From NCBI GenBank assembly GCA_946122785.1, contig CAMGYJ010000007.1, forward strand, positions 4,108,909-4,172,908: DNA of 64,000 nucleotides, written 5' to 3'. The position numbers and the translations under genes were made by a program. The stretch comes from Linum tenue. Taxonomy: Eukaryota > Streptophyta > Magnoliopsida > Malpighiales > Linaceae. Under the pieces are notes generated by a model that had not been told where the DNA came from, ran no database searches, and was given only the letters and a program-made list of their open reading frames with translations. This document shows, piece after piece, positions 58,990 to 64,000 of this stretch; the first letter of the stretch is position 1; every line of letters begins with the position of its first letter.

Positions 58990-61900
58990 ATGAGTGAACC
59001 TCCTCGGTACCCGCCAGTCGACCCAACAACATTTGACCTCATTGTCATCGGGACGGGTTTGCCTGAGTCTGTGATTGCAGCTGCAGCTTCCACTTCTGGG
59101 AAATCAGTCCTTCATCTTGATCCAAACCCCTTTTATGGCTCTCATTTCGCGTCTCTATCCATTCCAGAACTCACCTCTTTCTTGAATTCCAGCTCTGCTC
59201 CTCTCGACTCCCTATCATCCTCACATGCTGCTGACGGTGCAACTGAAGACCCTAATTTTTCTATCATCAATCTCAGTTGCCGATCTCTTTACTCGGATGT
59301 TGAGATCTCCTCTTTGTCCCCAACGTTATTGGAAGAATGCTCTAGAAAGTTCCTTCTGGATGTATCTGGTCCTAGGGTATTATTTTGTGCAGACAAGGCC
59401 ATTGATCTTATGATGAAATCCGAGGCAAGCCAGTATGTGGAATTTAAGGGCATTGATGCCAGCTTCATTGGTGATGGGAACGGGGCATTATCGGCAGTTC
59501 CTGATTCCAGGGCTGCAATATTTAAGGATAAGAGTTTGAACTTGATTCAGAAGAATCAGTTGATGAGGTTCTTTAAACTGGTACAAGGGCACTTAAGAGC
59601 TACAGCAGCAGCAGCATCTACTATCGATGAAAACCAAAATGAAGAAGGTGAAGTACAAGAGGCTGCAAGCATGATATCAGAGGAAGATTTGGAGAGTCCT
59701 TTCGTCGACTTCTTGACAAAAATGCAGCTGCCACCAAAGATTAAATCGTACACACTGCTGTTCCTGCCTTTCTCTGTTCATTAGTGAGCTTCTTTTACTT
59801 CTATGCTTTCTTAGAGCTAGTTTTGCTTGATGAGCCTCTCCATTATGAAACTTCTTGTTGTCGCTTAAGCAGCTATGGTGCATCGATTGTTTGTTGTCAA
59901 TTGTAGATGTGTTTGGATTGCAATTTATTTTCCTTTCTACTCAATATTTGCAATGTGACAATTATTAATTATTAAGGATAGCCTTCTGGTGGATGAGCTT
60001 TTCAATGTTAACATAATTGTTTTGTTTGTTTCTCATCATGGGATTTGAAAACTATGTTATGATGACTATAATTTTCTCTGATATCGAGTGCCTTGGTTGA
60101 AAATCTTACTTTTATTATTACTCTTTGCAGAATCATACTATATGCTATAGCCATGGTGGACCACGATCAGGAGAACAGGGAAATTTCTAAGCACCTACTT
60201 AAAACAAAAGATGGAGTTGATCGTTTAGCTCGCTATCAGTCATCAATTGGAAGGTTTTCTTACCTCATTGCTCGTCCTGTCTATTTATTATACTTATTCT
60301 TACTGCGGTATGGAATGGAAGTGGGAAATCGTGCTGTGTGTTTATATCAGGCATGGTCTTCATCTATTTGAAATGTATATGCTGGTCTGATACTTTTGCA
60401 TAACAGTTTGTGCAATGTGCTTGTGTAACTAAGAGATATATAATCCTACTCCTGGACTAGATACTGAAACATGTTAAAGTGTATTTAAGTGATACAAAAT
60501 CCTACTCCTAGACTAGATACTGAAACATGTACAAATGTAATGAAGAATACAGTTAATTTTACTTACAAGTTACAAGTATGCTGGTTATCGTTTTGATGCA
60601 ACTGCCTTCGTTGTTCAGGTTTGCAAATGCATATGGGCCTTTTATTTATCCTATATACGGTCAAGGGGAACTACCACAAGCATTTTGCCGTCGAGCAGCC
60701 GTGAAGGGTTGCATTTATGTAAGCTCTGTTGAGATTAACCCTAACCTTGGTTTGTTTGTCTTTTTTTTTACTAGCGATCTATGGAAAATCTTTTTTTTGT
60801 TTTTATTATTCTCTTGTCACATCTGTATCTTTTTTTCAATATCTGCATGCTATAGATGTTCAGTGCTCTGGATTTTCCATATTGCTTGAGTTACTATGAT
60901 GGCATTTAAACCATGATCAAGCTTTCCACAGAAAACCTCAAACTTGCTTTTATGTATTTTACCTACTCAATGGGTTAGTTACGCCATGAACACTATTTAA
61001 ATGGGTTTTTATGGAACCTCTGGGCTTTGGCACTAGGACTAATATTTGGAAGGTGGTACTCTACTGTTTGAGGACCAAGATTCTGTTCCGTCTTTCATGA
61101 AATCATTGGTTGGCACTTTTTGATATTGCGCTTGAGGATGTCTAGAAGTAAAAAAAAAAAAAAACACTATCATCTCGGAAATTTTTGGGACTATTGGTTC
61201 GCAGATGGTTACACGGTTGTGTAACAGAAGCTTTCTTAAAGAATATAGCGGTTTCTGATGGGCTTGCTGAAGGTGATATACTTAAATGTAACTGTAACCT
61301 ATGCTTGCAGGTGTTGCGGATGGGAGTGGTTGGCTTACTTGTGGAAAAGGTTTGGCACGGTTCATAAATTGTGGTATATTTGATCTGTAATTGATAATCT
61401 TGAACCTATTATGAGGTAATAATGCATTACTTTTTTCTTGGAACAACGACAGAGTAGTGGCAGTTACAAGGGTGTAAAGCTGGCTTCTGGTCAGGAGTTG
61501 TTTAGCAATAAACTTCTTCTGAATCCAGCATTTACTATTTCTTCACCAAGTACATCTCCAGCGGATCCTCTCTGCGTAAAATCTCCGCATCTAACTGTCC
61601 AAACAGTCAAAAGCAAGGTGGTTAGGGGAATTTGCATTACAAAACGTTCTTTGAAGCCAGGCATATCAAATCTTTTGGTTTTATATCCTCCTCAATGTAA
61701 GATCAACTTCTAAGGTTTGCATATACACTGTGCTAAAGGTGTAAGAAAGATCAAATGCTAATAGCACCTTTTCGCTTGCTCGTTTTCTATTCCAGCATTG
61801 TACCCAGAGCAGTTCACACCAATTCGAGTTCTTCAGATTGGTGGCAACTCAGCCATATGTCCCGTGGGAATGTAAGTTTGGATTGTCTTGCAGAATATGA

Positions 61901-63073
61901 TATTTATGTTGGACTACATGTCATTTCCTAGGAGCATCTCTTTCACCTGTGATTGGGATAATACGGTTTTTGTCCTTGTGCAACAACTATTTGTTTGTTT
62001 TAAGATGCTTCAACCAAAGCTTAACAATTGTTAATACTCTTTCCTGCTTCCAGAGAAGGGCCCCAGAATAGGATCTTGTTTGTCTCCAATAAGATCACCA
62101 TTTTCTTTGACTACTAGATAGCACTAGCTTACTAAAATGTCGGATTTATTTTCAGGTTTGTACTCTACCTTTCGGCTTTGTGCGAGGATGGTGCTGAAGG
62201 GAAGAAGCTGCTGAATGGAGCCATGAGTGCGTTGCTAGCTTTCCCTGATTGTTCCAAGTCTGATTCCGTTGTTCATGATGAAAATGTTAGCCAGACAGTT
62301 GGTTCCGAGGAAGGCAAACCGGCACTGCTTTGGAGTGCATTGTATGTTCAGGAGCTGCAACCTATGGTATACTTCTCTTCCTCTGTTCAATAATTTTCTT
62401 GGTCAAGTGAAATAAACGAGCATTCAAATCACTAATTTCCCTATGCTTCTTCATATCAACAGTAGGTCGGGCAAGTGTTCCATTTCCTCCTTTTCCCCTC
62501 AAACTAAGGACTAAATATCTGGTTGAATTTGGTCTTAGCATCCCTGTTTTATATCTGATGTTCCACTATTTGACTGGCTTAGTAGACGTAGTGAAATGAT
62601 TGAGGGTCAACCCATGAAACGAGGAATTGTACCGGAATATCATCTCTGACTGTAATCGATGGAATTTGCTTCCAGTTGATAGATGTACACAATTATCCCA
62701 GTTGTTCATTTGCTTGTCTGTGAATGATTATGTTCCAGGGACAATCCGATTTCATCACTTCCACGCCCACCCCCGATGGAGATCTGGACTACAGTTCACT
62801 TTTCGATGCTACACTAGAGGTATTTAGTAGTTTTCTTTTCAATAAGGGATGAGCAATGCTATATGCGGTAGATGTATAAGCTGCAGAGTTATGTGAAAGC
62901 ATATCTTCCATGAACCATGAACCAATACAATGTTCTTTCCATTCTGGCGACGAGAATCTGATCCCAGTACTCTTTTCCCTCGACAGCTGTTTCAAACAAT
63001 GTATCCAAACACCGATGTTTTTCCAGAGACGAGCTCATCCGAGGAGCATGGTGGAGAGAATCTGGAGAGTTGA
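58990..63073 (+). CDS. REP: Rab escort protein (REP), GDI/CHM family
   Basis: Nine coding exons: 58990-59747, 60131-60253, 60619-60718, 61311-61349, 61453-61696, 61796-61871, 62156-62366, 62739-62819 and 62987-63073, giving 572 residues (Arabidopsis REP is about 560). The dinucleotide-fold-like start [20 protein letters not shown]...HLDPNPFYG, the [20 protein letters not shown] block and the [15 protein letters not shown] block are GDI/REP family signatures. REP presents newly made Rab GTPases to Rab geranylgeranyltransferase and delivers them to membranes. The last exon ([14 protein letters not shown]...) was added by homology to the family C-terminus; without splicing at 62819 translation would read 11 codons to a stop at 62852. 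Confidence 0.92.
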
Positions 63074-63355
63074 AATCCAAAGGCAGTCCCAATTCCTTCT
63101 TTTCTGGTGTTGTGAATATATGTTTTGATTGTCTCATGATTGGTAATCTTCGCTTGAATAGTTTGTTGTAACTTAAGCTCGGCACTGGAAGGCATGGGCT
63201 GGCTGTTGTAATCTTGTTAAAACAGAATCTAGTGCAGAGAACTGAACCTAGTGTGGTTTCCGGCTTTCCGCTGGAGGGTCTGTTGATGACTTGAGGAAAG
63301 TCTAATGGAGAGAACTGCAACGAGTCAATTTGAATTATTTGTCCCTACCCATGAC

Positions 63356-63550
63356 CAATGTAGTCAAATGCGAGTTTCTACGTAGAAAAGTTTTGGTGAT
63401 CTAGAAGCGCAAAATCGTAAGTTTTTAAGTTTTAAAGCGGAGTTTTTAACTACATAAGTTGTAAAAACTAAGATTTTGTGTTGAAGCGTTTAGTGACCTA
63501 GAAACGTAAAATCGTAAGTTTTTAAGTTTTAAAGCACGATTTTGACTACA
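63356..63550. mobile_element. Small inverted-repeat element with 11-bp direct flanks
   Basis: Flanked by CTACCCATGAC at 63345-63355 and 63551-63561. Ends read TGTAGTCAAATGCG (left) and CGATTTTGACTACA (right), inverted repeats of about 10 bp. Inside, CGTAAGTTTTTAAGTTTTAAAGC occurs twice about 93 bp apart (about 63414 and 63511; written here in part). Length of the duplication is closest to Mutator-like elements. Confidence 0.6.
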
Positions 63551-63561
63551 CTACCCATGAC

Positions 63562-64000
63562 AATTGTAATTACCTCAAAACGAGTCAATTCAAAATTTCT
63601 CAAGGTAAATGCTCCGTTCAAATTTCACTCTACTAAATGAGTCAATTTGCCCCAATTGTATTAAAACGAGACACTTGGGTCAAATTAATCCATTAGAATT
63701 TTCATCCACATCATAGTAAAATGGTGGACACATGGCTGAAATTTTCTCTGGAATCAGACCAAAAATAAAAAAGATAAAAGTATGAAAGATTCGCATCGTC
63801 CTCCAAAATTAAAATTGCGAGATTTTTTTTTTGTCAAAGATATTTATAGAAGGGAACAACTATATGGATGTTTTTTCAGGCAATCGTAATAATAAATATA
63901 AGAGGAAGGAATGACGGTCGACAAATAATCGAACCATGAATAATAGAGTCTTTTTCGTCACGCAACGAACAATTCTTTATACCTGTACGACATGAACAAT
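63562..64000. other. Intergenic to the window edge
   Basis: AT-rich, with GAGTCAATT phrases similar to one at 63321. Nothing recognised. Confidence 0.4.

Noticed and set aside
1..64000. CRISPR arrays, tRNA or rRNA genes, prokaryotic operons
   Set aside because: Looked for regularly spaced repeats, cloverleaf-like GGTTCGAATCC arms and rRNA signatures by eye; none was convincing. A tRNAscan-SE run would be decisive for tRNAs.

Overview
This is a window of plant nuclear DNA, most likely from a eudicot. The evidence is GT-AG introns throughout, plant-only families (ABC1K3, HAC-type CBP acetyltransferase, BAHD acyltransferase, MIP1/DUF547 proteins), plastid targeting signals, and an AT-rich intergenic space full of hAT- and Mutator-like MITEs, a Helitron and a LINE. 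I cannot name the species. No prokaryotic, organellar or viral segment was recognised.

Left part (1-29.5 kb, gene-dense, few repeats): the 3' end of an ABC1K3 plastid kinase gene (+); an Enhancer-of-polycomb-like chromatin gene of 12 exons (-); divergent from it a 2-oxoglutarate/Fe(II) dioxygenase (+); a 16-exon CBP/p300-type histone acetyltransferase of the HAC1/HAC12 group (+); a small cysteine-rich protein with a predicted Tat thylakoid-lumen signal (+); a MIF/D-dopachrome-tautomerase-like gene carrying a one-base frameshift (-); and divergent from it mitochondrial ribosomal protein bL20m (+). Two of these genes act on chromatin: EPL is a scaffold of NuA4-type acetyltransferase complexes and HAC is itself an acetyltransferase. 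Their linkage, with L20, resembles a linkage I recall from Arabidopsis chromosome 1.

Middle part (29.5-48.6 kb, gene-poor): one intact gene, a GC-rich two-exon BAHD acyltransferase (+) of the HCT/coniferyl-alcohol-acyltransferase type. Around it lie layered insertions: several hAT-type MITEs with 6/8 to 8/8 target-site duplications, one of them in the BAHD intron; a Mutator-type MITE family with two copies, one nested in another element; and an approx. 1.4-kb direct duplication whose second copy was split by a MITE and by a probable 2.8-kb non-autonomous Helitron.

Right part (48.6-64 kb): a MIP1 leucine-zipper/DUF547 gene (-) whose N-terminal exons I could not settle; a young 5'-truncated LINE with an intact RT/RNase H frame and a perfect 15-bp target-site duplication; the Rab escort protein gene (+, nine coding exons), which delivers Rab GTPases to geranylgeranyltransferase; and a small inverted-repeat element with an 11-bp duplication near the right edge.

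I found no clearly new multi-gene system. The most noteworthy items are the frameshifted MIF gene, the 8-cysteine lumen candidate, the Helitron-split duplication, the nested MITEs with telomere-like motifs, and the intact LINE frame. Exon borders were read by eye from splice signals, reading phase and remembered family sequences; no alignment was run.
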